A stretch of 64,000 nucleotides of DNA from Actinomyces sp. AC-20-1. GTDB lineage: Bacteria > Actinomycetota > Actinomycetes > Actinomycetales > Actinomycetaceae. Below are positions 1-8,493 of the stretch, piece after piece. Where the stretch lies: NCBI RefSeq assembly GCF_023369555.1, contig NZ_JACJVC010000011.1, forward strand, positions 23,492-87,491, read 5' to 3'. The translations under genes were made by a program, and so were the position numbers. The notes beneath the pieces were generated by a model. It saw only the letters and a list, made by a program, of their open reading frames with translations, made no database searches and was not told the origin of the DNA. Within the stretch, counting starts at the first letter, position 1; each line of letters starts with the position of its first letter.

Positions 1-981
1 GTCGTGCTCGCGGTGGCCCTCGTCATCCTCCTCTCGCTCACGTGGCTGGCGGTGCGCGTGGCCCTGGACGGCACGAGCACCGCCGTCGTGTCCGCCGGGC
101 GGGTGGGCTTCACGGTGGTGGCGCTATGGCTGCTGAGCGCGCACCACGCGCGCAGCGCCCGCCGCGGTGCCGGAGCCCCGGCCGGGGCGAGCGCCCCGCG
201 GGCTGCCGGCCCGCTGCGCCCCTGGCAGGCCGCGGTGCTGTCGGTGGCCGGCGTGAGCGGCTACACGGCCCTGTCCACCGTGGCCGTGCGGGTGTCCGGC
301 ACGCTCCTGCCCTCCCTCATCGTGTCCACCGGGCCCCTGTGGGTGCTCGCGCTGGTCTGCCTGCGCCGGCGCAGCGGCCCGGGCCGGATCAGGACCCTGG
401 GCACGCTCACCGCCGTGGCCGGCGGCGCGCTCTTCCTGCTCGCCGGCTCCCAGGGGCCGGGCGGCGCCAGCGCTGCCGGCACTGCCAGCCCTGTCAGCAC
501 TGTCAGCACTGTCAGCGCCCTCGGCGTGCTGCTGGCCGTGGGGGCCGTGCTCCTCATGAGCGTCTACACCGTGGCCTTCGCGGCCCTCACCCGCGGCTAC
601 CGCGGGCCCATGGCTCCGGTCATCACCCCGGTCTACGCGTGGGGCCTGGTGCCCCTGGCCGCGTGGGCGGTCATCGACCTGCTCCGCGGAGCCCGGCTCA
701 CGCCGTCGGCGCTGGCCGTGCTCGCCGCGCTCGGCCTGCTCGTCTACCTTCCCCTCTATCTCATCCAGCACCGTCTGCTGGCCGAGGTCGGCGCCCACCC
801 CGTGAGCCTGCTCGGCCTGGCCGTCAGCCCGCTCGTCGCCGTCGAGACCGCCGGCCTGGGGCTGGGGGCCTGGCCCTCGCTGCTGCAGTGGCTCGCCGTC
901 GCCGTCACGCTGGCGGGCACGGCCGCCGTCATCGGCGCGCCCGGGCCCGCTGACCACTCACCGAAGGAGGATGCCCCGTGA
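1..981 (+). CDS. DMT-superfamily (EamA-like) transporter, 5' end outside window
   Basis: The reading frame is open at the window edge and runs to a TGA at 979-981. The protein is almost entirely hydrophobic, with about nine to ten membrane segments in two similar halves and short Arg-rich loops, as in EamA permeases that export metabolites. The first visible segment (VLAVALVILLSLTWLAVRVA) looks like helix 1 of the family, so only a few N-terminal residues are probably missing. A GTG at position 4 could start it, but no ribosome-binding site can be seen. The next gene begins inside its stop (GTGA), so the two are translationally coupled. The substrate cannot be told from sequence. Confidence 0.75.
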   Translation, partial: VVLAVALVILLSLTWLAVRVALDGTSTAVVSAGRVGFTVVALWLLSAHHARSARRGAGAPAGASAPRAAGPLRPWQAAVLSVAGVSGYTALSTVAVRVSGTLLPSLIVSTGPLWVLALVCLRRRSGPGRIRTLGTLTAVAGGALFLLAGSQGPGGASAAGTASPVSTVSTVSALGVLLAVGAVLLMSVYTVAFAALTRGYRGPMAPVITPVYAWGLVPLAAWAVIDLLRGARLTPSALAVLAALGLLVYLPLYLIQHRLLAEVGAHPVSLLGLAVSPLVAVETAGLGLGAWPSLLQWLAVAVTLAGTAAVIGAPGPADHSPKEDAP

Positions 982-2177
982 CCCGCCTGCGCACCGCCGT
1001 CGTCGGAGCCGGACAGCGCTTCACCGAGGTCGTCCCGGCAGCCGCCGCTGCCGGGCGGCTCGAGGTCGTCGCCGTCGTCGACCCCTCCCCCGCGGCCCGT
1101 GAGCGCGCCGCCGCCCTGCTGCCCGCGGCGCGCCTGCACGCGGACCTGGACTCCCTGCTGGCCGGGGACGTGCCCGGTGCGGGCGCCGAGGCGGCGCTCG
1201 TCCTGACCCCGGACTGGACGCACGCCGAGGTCGGCACGGCCCTGCTCCGCTCCGGCCTGCACGTCCTTGTGGACAAGCCGCTGGCGACGACCATCGAGGG
1301 TGCGGACGCGCTGCTGGCCGCCGCCGAGGCCTCGGGGCGGCTGCTGTACGCGGGGCACAACATGCGCTTCATGCCCGTGGTCGAGGTCATGCGCCAGGTG
1401 GTCGAGGACGGCCTCATCGGCACGCCACGCGCCTTCTGGGTGCGTCACTTCGTGGGGCGCGGCGGCGACTACTTCTTCCGCGACTGGCACGCCGAGTCGG
1501 CGCTCTCGGGCGGGCTGCTGGTGCACAAGGCCTGCCACGACCTGGACGCCATGAGCCACGTGCTGGGCACGAGCATCCAGGCGGTCCAGGCCATCGGCAC
1601 GAACGCCGTCTACCACGGCTGCGAGCCACGGCCCGAGGGGCGGGCCGTGCCCGAGGTGGTCAACGACGTCACGCACTGGCCGCCGTCGGCGCTGACGGAC
1701 GTCAACCCGGCGATGGACGTGGAGGACCTGTCCCTGGTCAACCTCGTGTGCTCGCACGGCGTGCTCGGCGCCTACCAGCAGTGCTGCTTCACCCCGGACT
1801 ACTGGCGCTCCTACACGGTCATCGGGGACGCTGGCCGGATGGAGAACGTGGGGGACTCGGCGGGCGAGGGAGAGGTCCTCGTGTGGAACCGGCGGCGCCA
1901 CGGCTTCGACGCCGAGCCGGACCTGCGCCTGCCGCTCGTCGAGGGCCGGGGGGCGACGGCCCCGGTCTGCGAGGGCCGGTCGGGCGCGCACGACGCGGCC
2001 GACGCCGCCATGCTCGCGGACTTCGCCGCCGCGGTGCTGGACGGCACGGCGCCGCGCACGAGCGCGCGCACGGCCCGCGACGTCGTGGCCGCCGGGGTCC
2101 TGGCGCGCCGCTCCATGCACGGTGGCGGCCTGCTGCCGGTGCCCGAGCCTAGGGTGGGTACGCGTTCCACGACCTGA
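978..2177 (+). CDS. Gfo/Idh/MocA-family NAD(P)-dependent oxidoreductase
   Basis: 399 residues. The N-terminal Rossmann fold starts with VVGAGQRF, followed by an acidic residue at the end of beta-2 (VAVVDPS), typical of NAD(P) binding. The family EKP motif is present as DKP (HVLVDKPLATT), supplying the lysine that contacts cofactor and substrate. The C-terminal part has GLLVHKACHDLD, in the place of the family's active-site GGG..xxHxxD segment. The enzyme should oxidise or reduce a sugar or inositol-like substrate; which one is unknown. The GTG start is supported by GAAGGAGG at 963-970 and overlaps the transporter stop by 4 bp, so sugar handling with the exporter is plausible but inferred. Confidence 0.82.
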   Translation: MTRLRTAVVGAGQRFTEVVPAAAAAGRLEVVAVVDPSPAARERAAALLPAARLHADLDSLLAGDVPGAGAEAALVLTPDWTHAEVGTALLRSGLHVLVDKPLATTIEGADALLAAAEASGRLLYAGHNMRFMPVVEVMRQVVEDGLIGTPRAFWVRHFVGRGGDYFFRDWHAESALSGGLLVHKACHDLDAMSHVLGTSIQAVQAIGTNAVYHGCEPRPEGRAVPEVVNDVTHWPPSALTDVNPAMDVEDLSLVNLVCSHGVLGAYQQCCFTPDYWRSYTVIGDAGRMENVGDSAGEGEVLVWNRRRHGFDAEPDLRLPLVEGRGATAPVCEGRSGAHDAADAAMLADFAAAVLDGTAPRTSARTARDVVAAGVLARRSMHGGGLLPVPEPRVGTRSTT

Positions 2178-2215
2178 CAGCGGTCGCCCGCAGCGTACGA
2201 CCCTCGGCACCAGGT

Positions 2216-2234
2216 ACCCTCGTCCGGCGAGGGT
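2216..2234 (+). terminator. Short hairpin after the oxidoreductase gene
   Basis: ACCCTCG at 2216-2222 pairs with CGAGGGT at 2228-2234 around a 5-nt loop, 39 bp after the oxidoreductase stop. No U-tract follows, so it is a possible rather than a proven terminator. Confidence 0.4.
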
Positions 2235-2273
2235 CCTCCTCTACCCGGTCTTCCGCCACCCCCAGGAACTGCG

Positions 2274-3050
2274 TTGTCCTCCAAGAAGAGCCTGCCGCCC
2301 AACCACCCGTGCTCTCTCATCTTCCTCGACGAGACGGGATCGGCCTCTGGCGACCGCTTCTTCGCCATCGGCGCGCTCAAGCTCGTCGTGCCCTCCGAGA
2401 TGCTGCGCGCTGTCACGAAGTACCGCTCCCAGAAGCGCTTCTTCGACGAGTTCCATTTCGGAGGGATGCGTCGCATGGACCAGGACCTGTATCGAGGCCT
2501 TGCGGACATCGTCCTCAGCAAGGGACAGTGCTCGTTCTACATGTTCGTCGCCGATCGCAAGGTGCACGATCCTGTCGAGCGCTTCGGGAACCAGTGGGAC
2601 GCCTATCTCAAGATGGCGGAGCAACTCATCGTCGCTCTCATCCGTCCACATGAGATCGCCACGGTTCTCGCTGACAACTACACGACCCCTGATCACGTGT
2701 TGTTCGAGGAACAACTCAAGTACAACGTCAACCACCGACTGCGTCGTCTCGCAGTCGCGAACGTCGCGCGTCTTGACTCTCGGTCCTCTGACGGTATCCA
2801 GGCGGTGGACCTGCTCACCTCGGCCACTGCCTTCGAGTTCCGTGCGAGCGTCGGACTCGCTTCGACGAGCAACCACAAGGCTCGACTATCCGACTACATA
2901 CGCACACGTATGGGAGCCTCGTCCGTCCTCAACGGGTTTAGGTCATCTGACGGCCGCTTCTCGCTCGCGGTGTACCAGCACAAGGAGGCGCAGACGTCCC
3001 CGCCGGGGACCGGCGCCGCACTTGAGACCCAAGAAGCCAGTGGACTATGA
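2274..3050 (+). CDS. DUF3800 domain protein, probable accessory gene
   Basis: 258 residues. The N-terminus reads SLIFLDETGSASGDRFFAIGA and the C-terminal half has SSDGIQAVDLLTSATAF. This acidic-strand start and late [DE]xxQxADL-type motif define DUF3800, a predicted RNase H-like fold common in phages, islands and defence loci. The biochemical activity is not established. TTG at 2274 is chosen because AGGAA (2264-2268) lies just upstream and no ATG or GTG gives a better start. Its base composition is visibly lower in GC than the genes on both sides, and codons rare in the neighbours (TTC/CTC mixed with GTT, ACA, CGT) are frequent, which suggests transfer. It ends in a strong terminator at 3110. 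Confidence 0.78.
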   Translation: MSSKKSLPPNHPCSLIFLDETGSASGDRFFAIGALKLVVPSEMLRAVTKYRSQKRFFDEFHFGGMRRMDQDLYRGLADIVLSKGQCSFYMFVADRKVHDPVERFGNQWDAYLKMAEQLIVALIRPHEIATVLADNYTTPDHVLFEEQLKYNVNHRLRRLAVANVARLDSRSSDGIQAVDLLTSATAFEFRASVGLASTSNHKARLSDYIRTRMGASSVLNGFRSSDGRFSLAVYQHKEAQTSPPGTGAALETQEASGL

Positions 3051-3109
3051 TCCGCTTTGACGCGTGGGCCTTGGTGGCCTATAGCCGAAGCACCGATACG
3101 GTGTGAGTG

Positions 3110-3135
3110 AAAGGGCGGTCCTTGGACCGCCCTTT
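3110..3135 (+). terminator. Rho-independent terminator after the DUF3800 gene
   Basis: AAAGGGCGGTCC (3110-3121) and GGACCGCCCTTT (3124-3135) are perfect complements separated by TT, giving an 11-bp stem with a tight CTTG loop. It is the cleanest intrinsic terminator in this part of the window and closes the DUF3800 unit. Confidence 0.85.
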
Positions 3136-3377
3136 CTGCTGGCGCTGCCCGCGCCGGGGGAGGACGGCAGCCTGTCACTCATCCCTAGTCAGAGCGTGTC
3201 CCGCCCTCGCAGGCAGTGACGAGAACACCGGAGCTCCGCGGATCCTCTCAATTGAGAAGCGCTCTTACCAGGAATCCGTGACACCAGCCCCGGCCTCCAC
3301 CCCCGTAGCCCACCTCACAGGCCGGTGGCCGGGCCCGCCCGGGGGCTCAGCCACCGGCCCGTGACAGAATCAGGCCC
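3136..3377 (+). promoter_or_regulatory. Intergenic region and leader of valS with an inverted repeat
   Basis: No gene is seen here. TCTCAATTGAGA (3246-3257) is a perfect 12-bp palindrome in an AT-richer patch. Close to valS, GGCCGGTGGC (3320-3329) and GCCACCGGCC (3350-3359) form a perfect 10-bp inverted repeat 18 bp before the start codon, so it could lie in the mRNA leader or overlap the promoter. No T-box elements (specifier loop, TGGN antiterminator bulge) were found. Confidence 0.45.
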
Positions 3378-6167
3378 ATGTCTGCACCTGAGCACCCCCG
3401 GATCCTGCCCTCCGAGCTCCACAGCCCCCGCGTGCCCGCGAGGGTCAGCGCCGACGGCCTGGAGGCCACCTGGGGCGAGCGCTGGGAGCAGCAGGGCACC
3501 TACGCCTTCGACCGCACCGCCGAGCGCGCGGAGGTCTACTCCATCGACACGCCCCCGCCGACGGTCTCCGGCTCCCTGCACGTGGGCCACGTCTTCTCCT
3601 ACACGCACACGGACACCGTCGCCCGCTACCAGCGCATGCGCGGCAAGTCCGTCTTCTACCCGATGGGCTGGGACGACAACGGCCTGCCCACCGAGCGCCG
3701 CGTCCAGAACTACTTCGGTGTGCGCTGCGACCCGACGCTGCCCTACAACCCGGACTTCGAGCCCCCGCACGCCGGCGGCGAGGGCAAGTCCATCAAGGCC
3801 GCCGACCAGGTGCCCGTGTCGCGACGCAACTTCGTCGAGCTGTGCGAGCGCCTGACCATCGAGGACGAGGCCCAGTTCGAGGCCCTGTGGCGCCACCTCG
3901 GCCTCTCGGTCGACTGGCGGCAGAACTACCAGACCATCGGCCCGCGCGCCCGCAAGGTCGCCCAGGCGGCCTTCCTGCGCAACCTTGAGCGCGGCGAGGC
4001 CTACCAGGCGGCCGCCCCCGGCCTGTGGGACGTCACCTTCCAGACGGCCGTCGCCCAGGCCGAGCTCGAGTCGCGCGAGTACCCCGGCCACTACCACCGC
4101 CTCGCCTTCCACATCGTCGACGCCGAGGCCGCGGCGGCCGCCAGGGCTGCCGGGGCGCCTGTCGAGGAGGGCCCGGGGGGCACCGCCGACATCTGCATCG
4201 AGACGACCCGCCCCGAGCTCCTGCCGGCCTGCGTGGCCCTGGTGGCCCACCCCGACGACGAGCGCTTCCATCCGCTGTTCGGCCAGACGGTCGCCTCCCC
4301 CGTCTTCGGTGTCGAGGTGCCCGTCCTGGCGCACCCGGCGGCGGAGAAGGACAAGGGTGCGGGCATCGCCATGTGCTGCACCTTCGGCGACACCACCGAC
4401 ATCGACTGGTGGCGCGACCTGGGCCTGCCGCTGCGCGCGATCCTGCGCAAGGACGGCCGCCTCGAGGCCGAGACCCCCGAGTGGGTCACCGACGAGGCCG
4501 GGCGCGCCATGTACGCCGAGATGGCCGGGAGGACCACCTTCTCCGCCCGCGCCGTGCTCGTCGAGCGCCTGGCGGCCACCGGCGAGATGCGCGGTGAGCC
4601 GACCAGGACCGTGCGCCAGACGAACTTCTTCGAGAAGGGCGACAAGCCCCTGGAGATCGTCACCTCCCGCCAGTGGTACATCCGCAACGGCGGCACCGCG
4701 TGGACCAACCCGGCCTCCGGCGCGGACCTTCGCACCGAGCTGCTCGGGCGCGGCCAGGACCTGCAGTGGCACCCGGACTTCATGCGCGTGCGCTACGAGA
4801 ACTGGGTCAAGGGCCTGAACAACGACTGGCTCATCTCGCGCCAGCGCTTCTTCGGCGTGCCCTTCCCCCTGTGGTACAGGCTCGACGACGAGGGCCAGCC
4901 CATGTACGACGAGGTCATCGTCCCCGACGAGTCGGCCCTGCCCGTGGACCCCTCCTCGGACACGGCCCCCGGCTACACGGAGGACCAGCGCGGTGTGCCC
5001 GGCGGCTTCGTCGGAGAGCTCGACATCATGGACACCTGGGCGACCTCCTCGCTCTCGCCCCAGCTGGTCTCCGGCTGGCTCGACGACGAGGACCTCTTCT
5101 CGCGCGTCTACCCCATGGACCTGCGCCCCCAGGGCCAGGACATCATCCGCACCTGGCTCTTCTCCTCCGTCGTGCGCGCCAACCTCGAGTTCGGCGCCCT
5201 GCCGTGGAGGCACGCGGGCATCTCCGGGTGGATCCTCGACAAGGACCACAAGAAGATGAGCAAGTCCAAGGGCAACGTCGTCACCCCCAAGGGCCTGCTG
5301 GACACCTACGGCTCCGACGCCGTGCGCTACTGGGCGGCCTCGGCCCGCCTGGGCCTGGACCCGGCCTTCGAGGAGACGCAGATCAAGATCGGCCGGCGCC
5401 TGGCCATCAAGGTGCTCAACGCCTCGAAGTTCGCCCTGTCCATGGGGGTGCCCTGGGACGCGGACGAGGCCGCGCTGGCGGCGGTGCCGGCCCCGAGCCT
5501 GGACGGCTCCGAGGTGACCGAGGAGATCGACCGGGCGCTGCTGGCCGCCCTGGCGGACGTGGTGGACACGGCGACGGCCGCCTTCGAGGGCTATGAGCAC
5601 GCCCGGGCCCTCGAGGCCACGGAGTCCCTGTTCTGGACCTTCTGCGACGACTACATCGAGCTCGTCAAGGAGCGCGCCAACGACGCCGGCTCCACGCACG
5701 GGGCCGCGGCGGTGCGCTCGGCGCGCACGACGCTGGCGATCGCCGTGGACACCTTCGTGCGCCTGCTGGCCCCCTTCCTGCCCTTCGTCACCGAGGAGGT
5801 GTGGTCCTGGTACCGCACCGGCTCCGTGCACCGCTCGGCGTGGCCGGCCTCCGCGCCCCTGCGCGAGGCCGCCGGCGAGGCCGAGGCCGCGCTGGTGGGC
5901 CACGCGGGCCTGGCGCTGGCCGCGCTGCGCAAGGTCAAGTCGGAGGCGAAGGTCTCGCAGAAGACGCCGCTGGAGTCCGTCACCCTGGCGGTGGCCCAGG
6001 ACCTGGCGGCGGCGGTCGAGGCCGTGCGCGCGGACCTGGTCGAGGCCGCGAAGGTCACCGGGCCGCTCACCCTCACCACGGCCGCCCCGGCCGACGGCGA
6101 GGCGGGGGGCGCCGTCGTCGTCACGGAGCACGTCCTGGGCGAGCCCCCGGCCAAGCCGGCGCGCTGA
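3378..6167 (+). CDS. valS: Valyl-tRNA synthetase
   Basis: 929 residues, a normal length for ValS. It charges tRNA-Val with valine in the cytoplasm and hydrolyses misactivated threonine in its editing domain. The class Ia signature HIGH is present as HVGH in PPPTVSGSLHVGHVF, followed by FYPMGWDDNGLPTERRVQ. The KMSKS loop is KKMSKSKGNVV, and the CP1 editing domain lies between them. The C-terminus carries the tRNA-binding helical domain and an Ala-rich arm (about residues 820-900). ATG at 3378 gives the expected N-terminus. The ribosome-binding site is weak, and CAGAAT at 3365-3370 sits about 8 bp before the ATG, so a leaderless start is possible. It is convergent with the TetR-MFS unit. Confidence 0.97.
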   Translation: MSAPEHPRILPSELHSPRVPARVSADGLEATWGERWEQQGTYAFDRTAERAEVYSIDTPPPTVSGSLHVGHVFSYTHTDTVARYQRMRGKSVFYPMGWDDNGLPTERRVQNYFGVRCDPTLPYNPDFEPPHAGGEGKSIKAADQVPVSRRNFVELCERLTIEDEAQFEALWRHLGLSVDWRQNYQTIGPRARKVAQAAFLRNLERGEAYQAAAPGLWDVTFQTAVAQAELESREYPGHYHRLAFHIVDAEAAAAARAAGAPVEEGPGGTADICIETTRPELLPACVALVAHPDDERFHPLFGQTVASPVFGVEVPVLAHPAAEKDKGAGIAMCCTFGDTTDIDWWRDLGLPLRAILRKDGRLEAETPEWVTDEAGRAMYAEMAGRTTFSARAVLVERLAATGEMRGEPTRTVRQTNFFEKGDKPLEIVTSRQWYIRNGGTAWTNPASGADLRTELLGRGQDLQWHPDFMRVRYENWVKGLNNDWLISRQRFFGVPFPLWYRLDDEGQPMYDEVIVPDESALPVDPSSDTAPGYTEDQRGVPGGFVGELDIMDTWATSSLSPQLVSGWLDDEDLFSRVYPMDLRPQGQDIIRTWLFSSVVRANLEFGALPWRHAGISGWILDKDHKKMSKSKGNVVTPKGLLDTYGSDAVRYWAASARLGLDPAFEETQIKIGRRLAIKVLNASKFALSMGVPWDADEAALAAVPAPSLDGSEVTEEIDRALLAALADVVDTATAAFEGYEHARALEATESLFWTFCDDYIELVKERANDAGSTHGAAAVRSARTTLAIAVDTFVRLLAPFLPFVTEEVWSWYRTGSVHRSAWPASAPLREAAGEAEAALVGHAGLALAALRKVKSEAKVSQKTPLESVTLAVAQDLAAAVEAVRADLVEAAKVTGPLTLTTAAPADGEAGGAVVVTEHVLGEPPAKPAR

Positions 6168-6200
6168 GCCGTCGCCACCACCGCCGTCGGGCCCTCCTCG

Positions 6201-6266
6201 AGCTCCTCGGTTTGCGTCCGAGCACCCTGGGTGCTCGCCGTACGTTCGAGCGCAAACCGAGGAGCT
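6201..6266. repeat. Dispersed hairpin repeat, copy 1 (bidirectional terminator between valS and tetR)
   Basis: AGCTCCTCGGTTTGCG (6201-6216) is perfectly complementary to CGCAAACCGAGGAGCT (6251-6266). Inside lies a second perfect stem, GAGCACCC/GGGTGCTC (6220-6227 and 6229-6236). The reverse complement of the whole element matches the element at 51765-51832, including the CTCGAACGT and GCTCGGACG inner parts. Both copies separate convergent genes, so a bidirectional terminator is the simplest role. The sharing of more than the stem sequence suggests a repeat family. Confidence 0.8.
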
Positions 6267-6276
6267 GGGCGGCGGC

Positions 6277-6834
6277 TCAGAGGCGGATGGGCTCGCCGGC
6301 GTCGATCCTCGCCAGGAGCGCGTCGACGACCTTCTGGCGGGTGGTGGGGTCCAGCCGTTGCGAGCTGAGGTGGTCGTGGACCCACAGGCCGGTGGTGAGG
6401 AGCACCAGGAGCACCTCGCTGAGGTCCTGGCCGTCGTCGGCTCCCGGCTGCGGGTGCATCCAGCGCGACTCCACCTCGTCCCAGCAGGCGGCGTAGTCCG
6501 GGTGCTGCTGGGCGTGGAGGGTCATGAGCAGCTCGATGAGCGGGTCGGTCTTGCCCAGGGAGAGCACGAGGGCGCGCCGTCGCTCAGCGCTCGTGAGCTC
6601 CTCGGCCCTGCGTCCGCCGGCGAGCGACTCGAGCTCGGCCTCCCACCTGGCGGCGCCGTAGCGGTGGCAGTCCACCAGCATCTCGTGGCGGGAGGGGAAG
6701 TGGTAGAGGAGCCCGGACCTCGACATGCCGGTGGCGGCGGCCAGGGACTCGTAGGTGAGCGCCTGGACGCCGTCGGCCTCGATGATGCCCAGGGCCGCCT
6801 CGAGGACCTGGGTCTTCTTACTCGTGCGAGGCAC
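6277..6834 (-). CDS. TetR/AcrR-family transcriptional regulator
   Basis: 185 residues. The N-terminal helix-turn-helix is typical of TetR: TQVLEAALGIIEADGVQALTYESLAAATGMSRSGLLYHF, with recognition helix SRSGLLYHF at about residues 37-45. The remainder is an all-helical ligand and dimer domain without recognisable specificity. Its start lies inside the end of the upstream MFS exporter gene (17-bp overlap), so it is the second gene of that operon. It probably represses the exporter by binding the palindrome at 8341-8356 ahead of the operon. The inducer is likely a drug or toxic metabolite, but this is inference. Confidence 0.9.
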   Translation of the reverse strand: MPRTSKKTQVLEAALGIIEADGVQALTYESLAAATGMSRSGLLYHFPSRHEMLVDCHRYGAARWEAELESLAGGRRAEELTSAERRRALVLSLGKTDPLIELLMTLHAQQHPDYAACWDEVESRWMHPQPGADDGQDLSEVLLVLLTTGLWVHDHLSSQRLDPTTRQKVVDALLARIDAGEPIRL

Positions 6835-8329
6835 CGTGTCCCCCTGACCTCGGGTTGTCGCGGAAGCACCAGGCGGTGGCCGCCGCCAGGGTGATGACGA
6901 CGACGGCGAGCAGGCCCACCGTGGTGAGGTACCCGGAATCGTACGCGGCGGCCGCGGCCTCGTGCGTGCTGGGAGAGTAGAGGGCCTCCATCCCCTTCTC
7001 CCTGAGCCCGGCGGGCAGCCGGCTCTCCATGAGCACGGAGACCAGGGACCCGGTGAGGGCGATGGACAGCAGGGTCCCGAGCTCGTAGGAGACCTCCTCC
7101 ACGCCCGCGGCCATGCCTGCGCGGTGGGCCGGTGCGGCGCCGATGATGGCGGTGGAGGACACGGACATGGTCAGTCCGGCACCGAGGCCGACGAGGACCA
7201 TGGCGGCGGTGAAGAGCCCGGAGGCGCCGTTGTGGCCGGACCACCACATCCCGCCCAGTCCGGCGGCGATGAGGGTGAAGCCTCCGCTGATGAGGGGCAG
7301 GAACCCGACCCGGTGCAGGTTCGCTCCTCCCAGGGCGGAGGTCGGCAGGGCGGCGATGGCCATGGCGGAGATGGTCAGGCCGGCCTGGAGGGGGCTGAGC
7401 CCGTTGACGAGCTGGAGCTTCTGTGTGGTGAGCATCTCCGTGCCGGCGAGGGCGAGCATGGCGCCGCCGGCGGTGATGACGCCTCCGGTGAAGACGCGCG
7501 AGCGGAAGACGTCGAAGGTGAGCAGAGGCTCGTCCAGGTGCTGCTGGCGGCGCACGAAGAGCCCTGCGGCGGTGGCCGCGACAGCTGCGGCGACCGCCAC
7601 GAGCCCCCAGTCGGCACGGGCGGAGGACTTGATGGCCAGGACGAGGCTGGACAGGGCGGCCAGCGCGTAGAGGCTGGACAGGGCGTCCCAGCTCTTGGCG
7701 GGGTTGGCGACGTTGGGCGGCGCGAGCCGCAGCGTGAGGGCGAGGGCGGCGGCGACGATGGGCACGTTGATGAGGAAGACGGACCCCCACCAGAAGTGCT
7801 CGAGGAGGAGACCGCCGACGGTGGGGCCGGCGGCGGCTCCGACGACGGCGACCGAGCCCCAGATGCCGATGGCGGTGTTGCGCTCGATCTCGTCGTCGAA
7901 AGTGAGGCGGATGAGGGCCAGGGTGGCGGGCATCATGATGGCGGCGCCGAGTCCCAGGAGGGCGCGGGCGGCGACCAGCGCCCAGGCGGTGGGGGCGAGG
8001 GCCGCGGCGAGGGAGGCGAGCCCGAAGGCGCCCAGGCCGAGGACGAACATGCGGCGGTGGCCGATCCTGTCGCCGAGGGTGCCGGTGCCCAGCAGCAGGC
8101 CCGCCAGGACGAGGGGGTAGGCGTTGACGACCCACAGCTGCTGGGTCTCGGTGGCGTGCAGCTGCTCGTTGAGCTGGGGCAGGGCGGTGTAGAGGATGGA
8201 GTTGTCCAGGCCGATCATGAGCAGGCCCAGGGAGATGATGGTGAAGAAGGTCCACCGCTGCCCGCGGGTGGTCGGGCTCGCGGCCGGGGCGCCCTGCTGG
8301 GGCGGTGCGACGGTGAGGGTGTTGCTCAT
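6818..8329 (-). CDS. MFS multidrug exporter, DHA2 (14-TM EmrB/QacA-like) family
   Basis: 503 residues from ATG at 8329, followed by MSNTLTVAPPQQ and then the first membrane helix. Motif D1 is visible in LLMIGLDNSILYTALPQL, and the family motif A appears as LGDRIGHRRMF between TM2 and TM3. Motif C-like GAAAGPTVGGLL is in TM5, as expected for a proton-drug antiporter. About 14 membrane segments can be counted. A longer open frame upstream to 8461 is rejected because it would run through the operator and promoter region. The gene is first in an operon with the overlapping tetR, a common layout for self-regulated efflux. Confidence 0.9.
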   Translation of the reverse strand: MSNTLTVAPPQQGAPAASPTTRGQRWTFFTIISLGLLMIGLDNSILYTALPQLNEQLHATETQQLWVVNAYPLVLAGLLLGTGTLGDRIGHRRMFVLGLGAFGLASLAAALAPTAWALVAARALLGLGAAIMMPATLALIRLTFDDEIERNTAIGIWGSVAVVGAAAGPTVGGLLLEHFWWGSVFLINVPIVAAALALTLRLAPPNVANPAKSWDALSSLYALAALSSLVLAIKSSARADWGLVAVAAAVAATAAGLFVRRQQHLDEPLLTFDVFRSRVFTGGVITAGGAMLALAGTEMLTTQKLQLVNGLSPLQAGLTISAMAIAALPTSALGGANLHRVGFLPLISGGFTLIAAGLGGMWWSGHNGASGLFTAAMVLVGLGAGLTMSVSSTAIIGAAPAHRAGMAAGVEEVSYELGTLLSIALTGSLVSVLMESRLPAGLREKGMEALYSPSTHEAAAAAYDSGYLTTVGLLAVVVITLAAATAWCFRDNPRSGGHGASHE

Positions 8330-8340
8330 GACCCAAACAG

Positions 8341-8356
8341 TACCGGACATCCGGTA
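8341..8356. promoter_or_regulatory. Palindromic operator upstream of the MFS-tetR operon
   Basis: TACCGGACATCCGGTA has perfect 6-bp arms around ACAT, 11 bp upstream of the exporter start. It is in the place expected for autoregulation by the TetR protein encoded downstream. The adjoining ATGGTAATAAGATG is AT-rich and may hold the promoter on the minus strand. Binding by this TetR is inferred from position only. Confidence 0.6.
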
Positions 8357-8493
8357 TGGTAATAAGATGTGACCTTGCCCTCCACGCACTGGCACCCAGG
8401 CGCCACGACCCCGTGGAATCCTCCAAGACCATGGCGTGCATTTCCTCGGAGCGCCCCTCACACAGCCACCGCGGCGGCTGAGACAATGCGCGG

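Noticed and set aside
3136..3377. A T-box riboswitch upstream of valS.
   Set aside because: No specifier stem, AG-bulge or TGGN antiterminator could be found; only a palindrome and a 10-bp inverted repeat are present.
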